A stretch of DNA of 64,000 nucleotides, taken from positions 1,240,001 through 1,304,000 of the forward strand of contig NZ_CP049989.1 in NCBI RefSeq assembly GCF_011388215.1, read 5' to 3'. Each line of letters opens with the position of its first letter. Position 1 is the first letter of the stretch. The position numbers and the translations under genes are program-made. The notes under the pieces are model-generated. The model made no database searches. It was given only the letters and a program-made list of their open reading frames with translations, and had not been told where the DNA came from. The DNA is from Hydrogenophaga crocea (GTDB lineage: Bacteria; Pseudomonadota; Gammaproteobacteria; Burkholderiales; Burkholderiaceae_C). This document shows, one piece after another, positions 54,597 to 64,000 of this stretch.

Positions 54597-56834
54597 ATGA
54601 GCAGCCAGCAACCCACCATCATCTACACCCTGACGGACGAGGCCCCCCTGCTGGCCACGAGCGCGTTCCTGCCCATCATCCGCACCTTCGCGGCGCCCGC
54701 GGGCATCAACATCGAGACCAGCGACATCTCGGTGGCCGGCCGCATCCTGGGCCAGTTCCCCGAACTGCTCACCGAAGCGCAGCGTGTGCCCGACAACCTG
54801 AGTGCGCTGGGCAAGCTCACGCTCAAGCCCGAGGCCAACATCATCAAGCTGCCCAACATCAGCGCCTCGGTGGCCCAGCTCAAGGCCGCGATCAAGGAAC
54901 TGCAGGACAAGGGCTACAAGATTCCCGACTACCCCGAGAACCCGCAGACCGACGAAGAAAAAGACATCCGCGCGCGCTACAACAAGTGCATCGGCAGCGC
55001 CGTGAATCCGGTGCTGCGCGAAGGGAACTCGGACCGCCGCGCGCCCAAGGCCGTGAAGGAGTACGCCCGCAAGAACCCGCACAGCATGGGTGAGTGGAGC
55101 CAGGCCTCGCGCACCCACGTCTCGCACATGCACCACGGCGACTTCTACCACGGCGAGAAGTCGATGACGCTGGACCGCGCGCGCAACGTCAAGATGGAGC
55201 TCATCACCAAGAGCGGCAAGACCATCGTGCTCAAGCCCAAGGTCGCGCTGCTCGACCGCGAGGTGATCGACTCGATGTTCATGAGCAAGAAGGCCCTGCT
55301 GGCCTTCTACGAGCAGCAGATCGAGGACGCGCACAAGACCGGCGTGATGTTCTCGCTGCACGTGAAGGCGACCATGATGAAGGTGTCGCACCCCATCGTG
55401 TTCGGCCACTGCGTGAAGATCTTCTACAAGGAAGCCTTCGAGAAGCACGGCAAGCTGTTCGACGAGCTCGGCGTGAACGTCAACAACGGCATGGTCGATC
55501 TCTACAACAAGATCGCCAGCTTGCCGCAGAGCAAGCAGGACGAGATCAAGCGCGACCTGCACGCCTGCCAGGAGCACCGCCCCGAACTCGCCATGGTCGA
55601 CTCGGCCAAGGGCATCACCAACTTCCACTCGCCCAACGACGTGATCGTGGACGCGTCCATGCCCGCGATGATCCGCGCCGGCGGCAAGATGTACGGCGCC
55701 GACGGCCGCCTGAAGGAAGTCAAGGCCGTGATGCCCGAGAGCACCTTCGCCCGCATCTACCAGGAGATGATCAACTTCTGCAAGTGGCACGGCGCCTTCG
55801 ACCCGCGCACCATGGGCACCGTGCCCAACGTGGGCCTGATGGCGCAGCAGGCCGAGGAATACGGCTCGCACGACAAGACCTTCGAGATCCCCGAAGACGG
55901 CGTGGCCAACATCACCGACCTGGACACCGGCGAAGTGCTCATGAGCCAGGACGTGGAGCAGGGCGACATCTGGCGCATGTGCCAGGTGAAGGACGCCGCC
56001 ATCCGCGACTGGGTGAAGCTGGCCGTGACCCGCGCGCGCAACTCGGGCATGCCGGTGGTGTTCTGGCTCGACCAGTACCGTCCGCACGAGGCGCAGCTGA
56101 TCACCAAGGTCAAGATGTACCTGCACGAGCACAACACCTCGGGCCTGGACATCCAGATCATGAGCCAGGTGCGCGCCATGCGTTACACGCTCGAGCGCGT
56201 GATCCGCGGCCTCGACACCATCAGCGCCACGGGCAACATCCTGCGCGACTACCTCACCGACCTGTTCCCCATCATGGAGCTGGGCACCAGCGCCAAGATG
56301 CTGTCGGTGGTGCCGCTGATGGCCGGCGGCGGCATGTACGAAACCGGTGCGGGCGGCTCGGCGCCCAAGCACGTGCAGCAGCTGGTGGAAGAAAACCACC
56401 TGCGCTGGGACTCGCTCGGTGAGTTCCTGGCCCTGGCCGTGAGCTTCGAAGACCTGGGCCTCAAGAACAACAACCCGCGCGCCAAGCTGCTGGCCAAGAC
56501 GCTGGACGCGGCCACCGGCAAGCTGCTGGACAACAACAAGAACCCCAGCCCCAAGACCGGCCAGCTCGACAACCGCGGCAGCCAGTTCTACCTGGCCATG
56601 TACTGGGCCCAGGAGCTCGCGGCGCAGACCGAAGACGCCGAGCTCGCCGCCAAGTTCGCGCCGCTGGCCAAGGCGCTGGCCGACAACGAGGCGACCATCG
56701 TCAAGGAGCTGGCCGAGGTGCAGGGCAAGCCGGTGGACATCGGTGGCTACTACAAGCCCGACTTCCAGAAGCTCGAGACCGTGATGCGCCCGAGCGCCAC
56801 GTTCAACCAAGCGCTGTCCCTGGTCAAGCCCTGA
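54597..56834 (+). CDS. icd: NADP-dependent isocitrate dehydrogenase, monomeric type
   Basis: A 745-residue enzyme of the monomeric IDH family: [19 protein letters not shown] near residue 140, [32 protein letters not shown] segment [20 protein letters not shown], and [14 protein letters not shown] near the C-terminus. It converts isocitrate to 2-oxoglutarate with NADP. GGAGA precedes the ATG. A dimeric isozyme lies about 630 bases downstream on the same strand. Confidence 0.94.
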   Translation: MSSQQPTIIYTLTDEAPLLATSAFLPIIRTFAAPAGINIETSDISVAGRILGQFPELLTEAQRVPDNLSALGKLTLKPEANIIKLPNISASVAQLKAAIKELQDKGYKIPDYPENPQTDEEKDIRARYNKCIGSAVNPVLREGNSDRRAPKAVKEYARKNPHSMGEWSQASRTHVSHMHHGDFYHGEKSMTLDRARNVKMELITKSGKTIVLKPKVALLDREVIDSMFMSKKALLAFYEQQIEDAHKTGVMFSLHVKATMMKVSHPIVFGHCVKIFYKEAFEKHGKLFDELGVNVNNGMVDLYNKIASLPQSKQDEIKRDLHACQEHRPELAMVDSAKGITNFHSPNDVIVDASMPAMIRAGGKMYGADGRLKEVKAVMPESTFARIYQEMINFCKWHGAFDPRTMGTVPNVGLMAQQAEEYGSHDKTFEIPEDGVANITDLDTGEVLMSQDVEQGDIWRMCQVKDAAIRDWVKLAVTRARNSGMPVVFWLDQYRPHEAQLITKVKMYLHEHNTSGLDIQIMSQVRAMRYTLERVIRGLDTISATGNILRDYLTDLFPIMELGTSAKMLSVVPLMAGGGMYETGAGGSAPKHVQQLVEENHLRWDSLGEFLALAVSFEDLGLKNNNPRAKLLAKTLDAATGKLLDNNKNPSPKTGQLDNRGSQFYLAMYWAQELAAQTEDAELAAKFAPLAKALADNEATIVKELAEVQGKPVDIGGYYKPDFQKLETVMRPSATFNQALSLVKP

Positions 56835-56860
56835 TCGATCGGGCCCCGGGCCTGCCACGC

Positions 56861-56886
56861 AAGCCGCCCACCCGGGCGGCTTTTTT
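56861..56886 (+). terminator. Rho-independent terminator of the monomeric icd gene
   Basis: AAGCCGCCC and GGGCGGCTT form a 9-bp stem with a 4-base loop, followed by TTTTTT. Its T run meets the stop codon of the convergent DUF192 gene. Confidence 0.85.
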
Positions 56887-57335
56887 CATTTCACGAAGGG
56901 CGGGCCGCTCAGCCGCGCGCCGGCCTTGAGGCCGCGCTTGGCGAACCAGCCCTGGTGCATCTCGAGCACGTAGCGCACGGGCTTGGCCGAGCAGTGCGAA
57001 TCGAGGCTCTGGGGTTGCATGTCGACCAGGTTCACGATGGTGCCGTCGTCGGCCAGGAAGGCGGCGGTCAGCGGCAGCAGCGTGTTCTTCATCCAGAAGC
57101 ACTGCGTGGCGGGCTGCTCGAACACGAAGAGCATGCCTTCGTTGGCGGGCATGTCCTGGCGGTGCATCAGGCCCACCATGCGCGAGGTGTGGGTGCTGGC
57201 GACCTGTGCGTTGATGAGGTGCATGCCCGCGCTGAGCGACACGCGGGGCAACTGGGTCTGGGGCGCGTCCTGCGACCAGGCCGGACCCGTGGCGAACAGG
57301 CACAGGGCGAGCAGACGGGTGAACAAGGCTTTCAT
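56886..57335 (-). CDS. DUF192-family exported protein
   Basis: A 149-residue secreted protein with a signal peptide (FTRLLALCLFATGPAWSQ) and the DUF192 core: SRMVGLMHRQDMPANEGMLF, FWMKNTLLPLTAAFL and YVLEMHQGWFAKRGLKAG. Function unknown. It lies between the two isocitrate dehydrogenase genes in the opposite direction. Confidence 0.88.
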   Translation of the reverse strand: MKALFTRLLALCLFATGPAWSQDAPQTQLPRVSLSAGMHLINAQVASTHTSRMVGLMHRQDMPANEGMLFVFEQPATQCFWMKNTLLPLTAAFLADDGTIVNLVDMQPQSLDSHCSAKPVRYVLEMHQGWFAKRGLKAGARLSGPPFVK

Positions 57336-57461
57336 GCGGCGTGACGGCGGTCAGGGGTGGCGACCGCCGCATTGTGTGCCATCGCCAGCCCCAGGGGCGC
57401 CAAAGCCCAGCGTCTAGAATTTCTTTTCCCTTGTCTGTCCGCCACCCGCATTCCCGTCGAC

Positions 57462-58715
<1,254 letters not shown>

Positions 58716-58744
58716 GGCGCAGGGCGCTGCGCCGACCACCCGGC

Positions 58745-58781
58745 AAAAACCCCTGGGCGCCGTGAGGCCCCAGGGGTTTTT
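58745..58781. terminator. Bidirectional terminator after dimeric icd
   Basis: AAAAACCCCTGGG and CCCAGGGGTTTTT pair around a 10-base loop, with T runs on both strands. It can end icd and the leftward small gene at 58800. Confidence 0.88.
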
Positions 58782-58799
58782 GCATGGGGCCAGGCCGGA

Positions 58800-58958
58800 T
58801 CAGCGCTGCTGGCGGCTGCCGCCCTCGTTGCGGTTGTTGCCCTCGCCGCGCTGCGGGGTGCGCGAGCCGCTTTGCTGTTCCTGCTGTTCCTGCGGCTTGC
58901 GCGAGGGCGTTTCCTGCTGGCGTTGGGTGTTGTCGGTGTTGCGGTTCGGCTGGTTCAT
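58800..58958 (-). CDS. Small Gln/Asn/Arg-rich disordered protein
   Basis: A 52-residue protein almost without hydrophobic residues, built of Gln, Asn, Arg, Glu and Ser (for example NTDNTQRQQETPSRKPQEQQ). It should be intrinsically disordered. GGAG precedes the ATG at good distance and a terminator follows, so it is probably expressed. Function unknown; a stress or nucleic-acid-binding role is a guess. Confidence 0.6.
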   Translation of the reverse strand: MNQPNRNTDNTQRQQETPSRKPQEQQEQQSGSRTPQRGEGNNRNEGGSRQQR

Positions 58959-59123
58959 CGAGATCTCCTGAAAGTTGATGCGGTACCGGCGGCATGCCGG
59001 CGCGCTGCGTCGGGCAATTGCGGTGCCTGGGGCGCGGCGGGCGGGGCCGGGCACCGAATCGCGGGTACCGCGATTGCCCGCCGGGTGCCTTCCCGTTCCA
59101 GCCCGCCCATCGAGGCGTTGCCC

Positions 59124-59303
59124 ATGTCCAAGCCCTCAGCGCCCGCGGTGCAGGCCGAGGGCCAGCGCTGCCTGCTGCTGCCTGGCGACGTGCGCGACGG
59201 CGCGTTCAGCCGTGCCGCCGTGCAGGCCTCGGCCGAGGACATCGAGGCGCTCGGTGAAGCGCGCTGGCGCCACACCTTCGACACGAATTTGATCGGGAAC
59301 GGG
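59124..59303 (+). pseudogene. Remnant of a short-chain dehydrogenase gene
   Basis: AVQAEGQRCLLLPGDVRDGA and later RWRHTFDTNLIGN match two neighbouring blocks of SDR proteins of the YhdF/YghA type (GRRC..PGDV.D.AF and W..TF.TN). The block between, with the usual LVNNA, is missing, as are the Rossmann start and the catalytic Tyr/Lys. It is therefore a decayed fragment. Confidence 0.45.
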
Positions 59304-59374
59304 GCTTGCCATGCGGGCGCACTGGCCGGCGGCTGCCGGTCAGTCCTTCTCAACACCGATCCAAGGAGTTCCAC

Positions 59375-60028
59375 ATGTCACAACACGACGAGCGCGGCCG
59401 CCGCCAGGGCGGCCAGGCAGCACCGCGCCAGCAGGAAGCGCAGCAGCAGGGCCATGACCAGAGCCCCGGTCAATCCTACGAGGCCTACGGTGGTGGTGGC
59501 GCCCAGCGCGGCGGCTACCAGGGCGACTTCCCTGGCGGCTATTCGGGCCAGTACCCGGGCGACTCCCGGTCGGGCGGCTACGGAGGCCAACAGGGCGCCT
59601 ACCAGTCCGGCGGCATGGGGCAGCAAGGCGGCGTTGCCTATGGCGGGCCTGGCGGTTATGGGCAGCAGGGCGGCTACGGCGGCCAGCGCTTCGGGGAACA
59701 CGCGAGCTACGGCACCGGCGGTCAGGGCCAGATGGGAGGCGGCTATGGAGGCCGCGTTGGCGAGCAGGACCACCAGGGCCGTCAACACCACGACGACCCC
59801 GACTACTGGCAGTGGCGCAACGAACAGATGCGCGCGCTCGACGACGACTACCACGCCTGGCGGCAGGAGCGCTTCAGCAAGTTCTCCGACGACTTCTCGC
59901 AGTGGCGCAGCCAGCGTCAGAAGGGTGGTGGCTCGGGCACGGGCAGCAGCGGCTCCGGCGCAGGTGGCAGCAGCGCTTCGTCGGGCCAGGACACGCACGC
60001 CGGCAGCTCGAGCGAACGCCACAAATGA
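59375..60028 (+). CDS. Gly/Gln/Tyr-rich low-complexity protein with a conserved-looking C-terminal motif
   Basis: A 217-residue protein. Residues about 1-135 are prion-like, dominated by Gly, Gln, Tyr and Ser with repeated GGYGGQ-type units. Residues about 143-184 form an aromatic/charged module (DPDYWQWRNEQMRALDDDYH then WRQERFSKFSDDFSQWR). The end is a Gly/Ser tail. AAGGAG precedes the ATG. No signal peptide. Function unknown; such composition suggests self-association or surface/stress roles. It is followed by a strong hairpin. Confidence 0.65.
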   Translation: MSQHDERGRRQGGQAAPRQQEAQQQGHDQSPGQSYEAYGGGGAQRGGYQGDFPGGYSGQYPGDSRSGGYGGQQGAYQSGGMGQQGGVAYGGPGGYGQQGGYGGQRFGEHASYGTGGQGQMGGGYGGRVGEQDHQGRQHHDDPDYWQWRNEQMRALDDDYHAWRQERFSKFSDDFSQWRSQRQKGGGSGTGSSGSGAGGSSASSGQDTHAGSSSERHK

Positions 60029-60061
60029 GGCCGCCGCCGTGACGCGGTCCCACTGATGTCC

Positions 60062-60090
60062 GGCCGGGCCCTGGTGAACAGGGCCCGGCC
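60062..60090. terminator. Strong hairpin between the low-complexity gene and rpoN
   Basis: GGCCGGGCCCTG and CAGGGCCCGGCC form a perfect 12-bp stem with a 5-base loop. The following T run is short (CTTTG), so it may terminate or stabilise mRNA ends for the convergent genes. Confidence 0.6.
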
Positions 60091-60113
60091 CTTTGCCGCG
60101 GTGTCCGGCGATT

Positions 60114-61562
60114 TCAGCTGTGCCGGCGCCGTTTCTCCACCGGGTCGATGCGCAGCAGCTGGCGGTACTTGGTGACCGTGCGACGCGCCACCACCAGGCC
60201 CTGGACCGCGAGCTGGCGCGTGATCTCGGCGTCCGACAGCGGACGGCTGCTGTCTTCACCCGCGATGATGTCGCTGATCAGCCCGCGGATGGCGGTGGCC
60301 GAGCACGCACCGCCGCTGGCACTCACCATGGGGCGCGAGAAGAAGTACTTGAGCTCGAACACGCCCAGCGGCGTGGCCATGTGCTTGTTGTTGGTCACGC
60401 GCGAAACCGTCGATTCGTGCACCCCCACTTCCTCGGCGATCTCGCGCAGCACCAGCGGGCGCATGGCCATGGGCCCGAACTCGAGGAAGTGCCGCTGGCG
60501 CCGCACGATGGCGCGTGCCACGTCGAGGATGGTCGAGAAGCGCTGCTCCACATTGCGCAGCGTCCAGCGCGCGTCCTGCAGATGTTCGCCGAGTGGGCAG
60601 GCCTGGCGCGCGCTGTGTTGCTGGTAGAGCTGCGCGTACACCTGGTTCAGGCGCACGCGTGGCACCACCGCCGGGTTGAGCTGCACGGCCCACTGGCCGC
60701 GCAGGCGCCGCACGATCACGTCGGGCACGATGTAGTCGATGCGCGAGGAGCCCAGTCGCCAGCCCGGGCGCGGGTCGAGCCGGCGGATGCGGTCGACCGC
60801 GGCCTCGACGCGCGCGATCGGCTCGCCCAGCGCGGCAGCCAGGCGCGGCACGTCGCGAGCGGCCAGCGCATCGAGGTGTTCGGTCACGATGCGCCCGGCG
60901 ACCGCACGCAGGGCCTCGTCGGGCAGCAGCCGCACCTGCAGCCACAGGCACTCGCCCACGCCGCGCGCGGCCACGCCCGCGGGCTCGAGCGACTGCACCA
61001 GGCGCAGGGCCACAAGCATGTCGCCCTCGTGCGCGGTGGTTTCGCCGCGCACGAGGGCGGCGATTTCCTCGAGCGGCGTGCGCAGATAGCCGTCGTCGTC
61101 GAGCGAATCCACGATGGCGCGCGCCAGGCACAGGTCGCGCGCCGACAGCGGCATGAGGTTGAGCTGGGCGTGCAGGTGCATGGCCAGCGTGGTGTCGCCC
61201 GCGGTCAGGTCCATGGCGCTGGTCTCGCCATCGCCCGTGCCGCTGGCCTGACCCGGGCCATCGCTGGTCCAGATCTCGCGGTCGTCGGCGGCCTCGGGCG
61301 TGGCCGCGTCCCAGGTGTCGGGCTCGCGCGGTGTGTCGTCTGCGCCTGGGTCGGTGGCCTCGGGCCCGCCCGCGGTGTCGCGGTCGGGGTCGGCGGGTGT
61401 CTCGCCGTCTTCGTCGCTCTCCAGAAACGGGTTTTCGCCGAGCTTTTGCCGCACCAGCGCCGCGAAGTCGAGCGAAGACATTTGCAGCAACTGAACGGCG
61501 CGCTGCAGCCGCGGCGACAGGGTTTGTGTCTGGCGGGTTTCGGTGCGGAACTCCAGTCCCAT
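60114..61562 (-). CDS. rpoN: RNA polymerase sigma-54 factor
   Basis: A 482-residue sigma-54: region I QTQTLSPRLQRAVQLLQMSS near residue 11, an acidic region II (about 55-115), core-binding domain, HTH with HESTVSRVTNNKHMATPLGV, and the RpoN box VARRTVTKYRQLLRI near the end. It directs RNA polymerase to -24/-12 promoters with an enhancer-binding activator. ATG 61562 (MGLEFRTETRQ) is chosen; the longer in-frame opening is GC-driven and unrelated. The gene is alone here, without the lptB-hpf neighbours common elsewhere. Confidence 0.93.
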   Translation of the reverse strand: MGLEFRTETRQTQTLSPRLQRAVQLLQMSSLDFAALVRQKLGENPFLESDEDGETPADPDRDTAGGPEATDPGADDTPREPDTWDAATPEAADDREIWTSDGPGQASGTGDGETSAMDLTAGDTTLAMHLHAQLNLMPLSARDLCLARAIVDSLDDDGYLRTPLEEIAALVRGETTAHEGDMLVALRLVQSLEPAGVAARGVGECLWLQVRLLPDEALRAVAGRIVTEHLDALAARDVPRLAAALGEPIARVEAAVDRIRRLDPRPGWRLGSSRIDYIVPDVIVRRLRGQWAVQLNPAVVPRVRLNQVYAQLYQQHSARQACPLGEHLQDARWTLRNVEQRFSTILDVARAIVRRQRHFLEFGPMAMRPLVLREIAEEVGVHESTVSRVTNNKHMATPLGVFELKYFFSRPMVSASGGACSATAIRGLISDIIAGEDSSRPLSDAEITRQLAVQGLVVARRTVTKYRQLLRIDPVEKRRRHS

Positions 61563-61809
61563 GGGGTCTCCTGTGGCAGGCCGGTGGTTTGCCGGCCGGG
61601 GCCGGCGGCACCCTGGGCTTTTGCAACCCCCGTGCCGGACCGCACGCCACGCCGGCCTCACGGCGCGCGAACCCGCGCCGTTGCTGGGCTTGCGGGCTGC
61701 GCGCGCCGCCGCGCCCACGGCCGCGCCCACGCGTCCGGCCCGAAAAATCTGCCGGGGCAGCGCGCTGCGTCGGCGCATGCTGCGGCAAGAGTTGCCGACG
61801 GCGAGGCTG
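61563..61809. other. GC-rich leader of rpoN
   Basis: About 250 bases with no supported gene. It probably holds the rpoN promoter; no clear hexamers stand out. Confidence 0.35.
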
Positions 61810-62037
61810 TCAATCGGGGGCTTCTTCCTGCCACCAGGCCGCGCGCGCCTCGGCCAGGGCCTCGCGCAGGGGTTCGAGCCGCGTGTCGTCGGGCAGCGCC
61901 GGTCAGAGCCAGGTCGACTGCCACACCGCGTGGGCCCGGAAGGCCTGGGCCAGCGCGGCCATCGCGCGATCGGGGGCGGCGTGATCGGGCACGGCCGCGG
62001 GCACACCGCTTGCCTGCCGCGGCGCGAGTGTTGTCAT
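61810..62037 (-). pseudogene. Small gene split by an in-frame stop
   Basis: From ATG 62037 the frame reads 44 residues (ending AFRAHAVWQSTWL) to a TGA at 61903-61905, then continues in the same frame for 30 protein-like residues (PALPDDTRLEPLREALAEAR onward) to a TGA at 61810. Both halves look coding, so it is a nonsense-interrupted or stop-codon-readthrough small gene of about 75 residues. No homologue is recognised. Confidence 0.4.
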
Positions 62038-62063
62038 CCCCCGACCCTGTGCGCAGGCTTTCC

Positions 62064-64000
62064 ATGTCGATCCGTTCCCGTCTGGTGCTTCTGGTTCTGG
62101 CCGTGCTCTTGCCGGCCCTGGGCGCGATCGCCTGGGTGGTGTTTCGCGGCTGGCAGAACGGCCACGCGGCCATCGACCACCACGCACGCGACAGCACCCA
62201 GGCCCGGGCCCTGGCGATCGAGCGCGAGCTCAACCGCTACAGCGGCATCGCGCACACGCTGGCCGCCTCGCCCCTGCTGGACCGCGCGCCGCCGCTGGCC
62301 GAGCGCGACCGCCTGGCCTTCGACGACACGGCGCGTCGCGCGATCGCCGGCCTGCCGGTGTCGGTGCAGCTCACCAGCGGGGCCACGGTCTGGACGGACA
62401 CCCGCCTGCCGCGCGGGATGCCGGTGTCGCGCGCGCCCCCCGCGGCAGAGCCGCCGCCCCTGCATCCCGATGCATCGCCGGCCTCGTCGGCGGCGCGCCT
62501 GGTTGCCGGGCCAGGCAAGGACGCGGACCGCAGTCTGAGCCTGCTGGAGCCGGTGCTGCGGGGCGACGCGGGGCGGGGCGCGCGCGCGACCGCCCTGGGA
62601 CTAAGCCTGCGCATTCCGCTGGCCCGGCTGCAAAAGGTGCTCGACGAGTACCCGGTCCCGCCCGGCTGGGGCGGCTGGCTGCTCGACGCGCACGGTCAGG
62701 TGCTGCTGCACCGTGCGGCGCGCAACGGCGCGGAACCGGGTCTGGGGGCGCGCGGCGTCCAAAACCCCGAAGGCACCGATGCCTTGCCGCTGCTCGCGCT
62801 GTTGCGCGAGAGCCTGGCCGGCGAGCAACGCGACGGGCGCTTCGCCCTGCAGACGGCCGAAGGCGACACGATGCGCGTGTACTACCGCCGCGCCCCCGAG
62901 GGCTGGGTCTACCTCACCACCGTGCCCCGTGCGCAACTCGCCCCGGGCTACGCCGACCAGGCCTTCGCACTGCTGCTGGGCGCGGTGCTCCTGCTCGTGG
63001 CGGGCGTGGTGGCGGCGATGCTGGTCGCGCGCGGCGAGTTGCGGCGCCAGGTGGACGAGGCAGTGCAGCGCGCCCGCCAGGCCGAGCGCTGGGCGGCGCG
63101 GCGCGAACGCGTGGAGGCCCTGGGCCGTCTCACCGGGCGCGTGGCGCACGAGTTCAACAACCTGCTCGGCGTGATCAGCAACAGCGCCCACCTGATCCAG
63201 CGCCACGCGAACACGCCGGCACTGGCCATGCCGCTGGCGGCCACCCTGCGCGCGGTCGATGCGGCCAGCGGCCTCATGCAGCACCTGCTGCGCTTTGGCG
63301 GCCGGCAGAGCACGCGGCCCTGCAAGCTCGTGCTCGCGCACTGGCTGCCCGAATTGCGCGACATGCTCGGTGTGGTGCTGGGCAAGCGTGTGGCGCTGGA
63401 GATCGAGGTGCGCGACCAAGGGTTGTGCGTGCACGTCGACCCGGACGAACTCGAACTCGCGCTCATCAACCTCGCGCTCAATGCGCGCGAGGTGCTGCCC
63501 GAAGGCGGCCGTGTGGCCGTGACGGCCGAAGCCGCGGCACCGGCGCTCACCGCCGACCTGCCGTCCGGCCGCTACGTGGCCATCGCCGTGCGCGACGATG
63601 GCCCCGGCATGGCGCCCGAGCAGGTGCGGCGCGCCTTCGAACCCTTCTTCACCACCAAGGACGACGACACCACCGCAGGCTTCGGCCTGAGCCAGGTGCA
63701 CGGCCTGTGTTCACAGGCGCACGGGAAGGCCTTGCTCGTGAGCCAGCCCGGCGAGGGCACCACGGTCACGCTGGTGCTGCCCGCGGTGGAGCCCGAGCGT
63801 TCGTCGGCGGTGGGGCCTCGCGCCAGCGCCGCACCGCTGGCGGCGAGTGTGCTGGTGGCCGAGGACAACGACACGCTGGGCGATGTCACCGTGGCGCTGA
63901 TCGAGACCATGGGCGCGCGCGTGGAGCGCGTTACGCACGCGGGTCAGGCGCTGGAGCGGCTGGAGCGCGGCCCGCCGATCGACGTGGTGCTCAGCGACGT
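62064..64000 (+). CDS. Hybrid sensor histidine kinase (runs off the window)
   Basis: About 646 residues are visible. Two transmembrane helices (residues about 7-28 and 301-322) bracket a periplasmic sensor region. Then follow the phospho-acceptor His362 in GRVAHEFNNLLGVI, N-box LALINLALNAREVL, G1 VRDDGPGMAPEQ, FEPFFTTK and G2 GFGLSQVHG, and a C-terminal receiver starting VLVAEDNDTL that is cut at the window end near its phospho-Asp (VVLSDV). The HEFNN form resembles NtrB/DctB-type kinases. Its partner is outside the window. The ligand is unknown. Confidence 0.9.
   Translation, partial: MSIRSRLVLLVLAVLLPALGAIAWVVFRGWQNGHAAIDHHARDSTQARALAIERELNRYSGIAHTLAASPLLDRAPPLAERDRLAFDDTARRAIAGLPVSVQLTSGATVWTDTRLPRGMPVSRAPPAAEPPPLHPDASPASSAARLVAGPGKDADRSLSLLEPVLRGDAGRGARATALGLSLRIPLARLQKVLDEYPVPPGWGGWLLDAHGQVLLHRAARNGAEPGLGARGVQNPEGTDALPLLALLRESLAGEQRDGRFALQTAEGDTMRVYYRRAPEGWVYLTTVPRAQLAPGYADQAFALLLGAVLLLVAGVVAAMLVARGELRRQVDEAVQRARQAERWAARRERVEALGRLTGRVAHEFNNLLGVISNSAHLIQRHANTPALAMPLAATLRAVDAASGLMQHLLRFGGRQSTRPCKLVLAHWLPELRDMLGVVLGKRVALEIEVRDQGLCVHVDPDELELALINLALNAREVLPEGGRVAVTAEAAAPALTADLPSGRYVAIAVRDDGPGMAPEQVRRAFEPFFTTKDDDTTAGFGLSQVHGLCSQAHGKALLVSQPGEGTTVTLVLPAVEPERSSAVGPRASAAPLAASVLVAEDNDTLGDVTVALIETMGARVERVTHAGQALERLERGPPIDVVLSD

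Noticed and set aside
54312-56858. An 848-codon open frame on the minus strand
   Set aside because: It is antisense to sodB's end and the monomeric icd gene and has repetitive, non-protein-like composition.
59041-59100. Possible operator in GCGGGTACCGCG and flanks
   Set aside because: Small palindromes are frequent in such GC-rich sequence and no gene start is suitably placed.
60114-62006. A longer rpoN start giving 630 residues
   Set aside because: The extra residues before MGLEFRTETRQ are Arg/Pro-rich and unlike region I of sigma-54.

Overview
The window reads as chromosome of a high-GC betaproteobacterium of the order Burkholderiales, most like the Comamonadaceae (for example Hydrogenophaga or relatives). 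This is inferred from overall GC richness, the exbB-exbD-lpxK-Trm112-kdsB-adk gene order, a FimV-like protein, paired LexA boxes in front of lexA, and the mix of transport and acyl-CoA genes. No database search was possible, so the taxonomy is an inference.

Layout. Positions 1-18.2 kb hold catabolic and transport genes: the 5' part of an indolepyruvate oxidoreductase-family gene divergent from a LysR regulator; a flavin-oxidase-fold protein; a LysE exporter; a phosphite uptake and oxidation operon (ptxABCD-like) divergent from a LysR gene; a VOC protein; a class D beta-lactamase; a GlxA-type AraC regulator; a branched-chain amino-acid ABC transporter (livHMGF divergent from livK); a DUF1272 protein; and a GntR/aminotransferase pair sharing two palindromes.

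Positions 18.5-34.6 kb are accessory in character. They hold an MBL-fold hydrolase with a degenerate metal motif; a divergent nickel/cobalt-type module (NreB-like MFS, NreA/RcnR-type repressor, His-rich protein, HupE/UreJ protein, membrane anchor); a truncated histidine kinase with an intact receiver; a broken second MBL copy plus an inverted C-terminal scrap of the same family; a chromate resistance operon (chrB-chrA-SOD/rhodanese fusion-ATP-grasp); an orphan HTH/AT-hook protein; and a hipBA toxin-antitoxin pair divergent from a small PD-(D/E)XK-like protein over shared operator-like repeats. The block ends at a tRNA-Arg gene whose 3' end faces it, a usual integration site.

Positions 34.6-64 kb are mostly housekeeping: tRNA-Arg and tRNA-Pro, a GST, a beta-oxidation cluster (3-hydroxyacyl-CoA dehydrogenase, enoyl-CoA hydratase, Crp-type regulator, aminoglycoside-phosphotransferase-fold protein, acyl-CoA dehydrogenase), a FimV-like protein, lexA, asparaginase, adk/kdsB/lpxK/exbBD, xseA, sodB, both monomeric and dimeric isocitrate dehydrogenases, a disordered Gly/Gln/Tyr-rich protein, rpoN, and the start of a hybrid histidine kinase that runs off the window.

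Best candidates for a second look are the hipBA plus PD-(D/E)XK locus, the complete phosphite operon, the divergent metal module, and the MBL copy with its inverted scrap.
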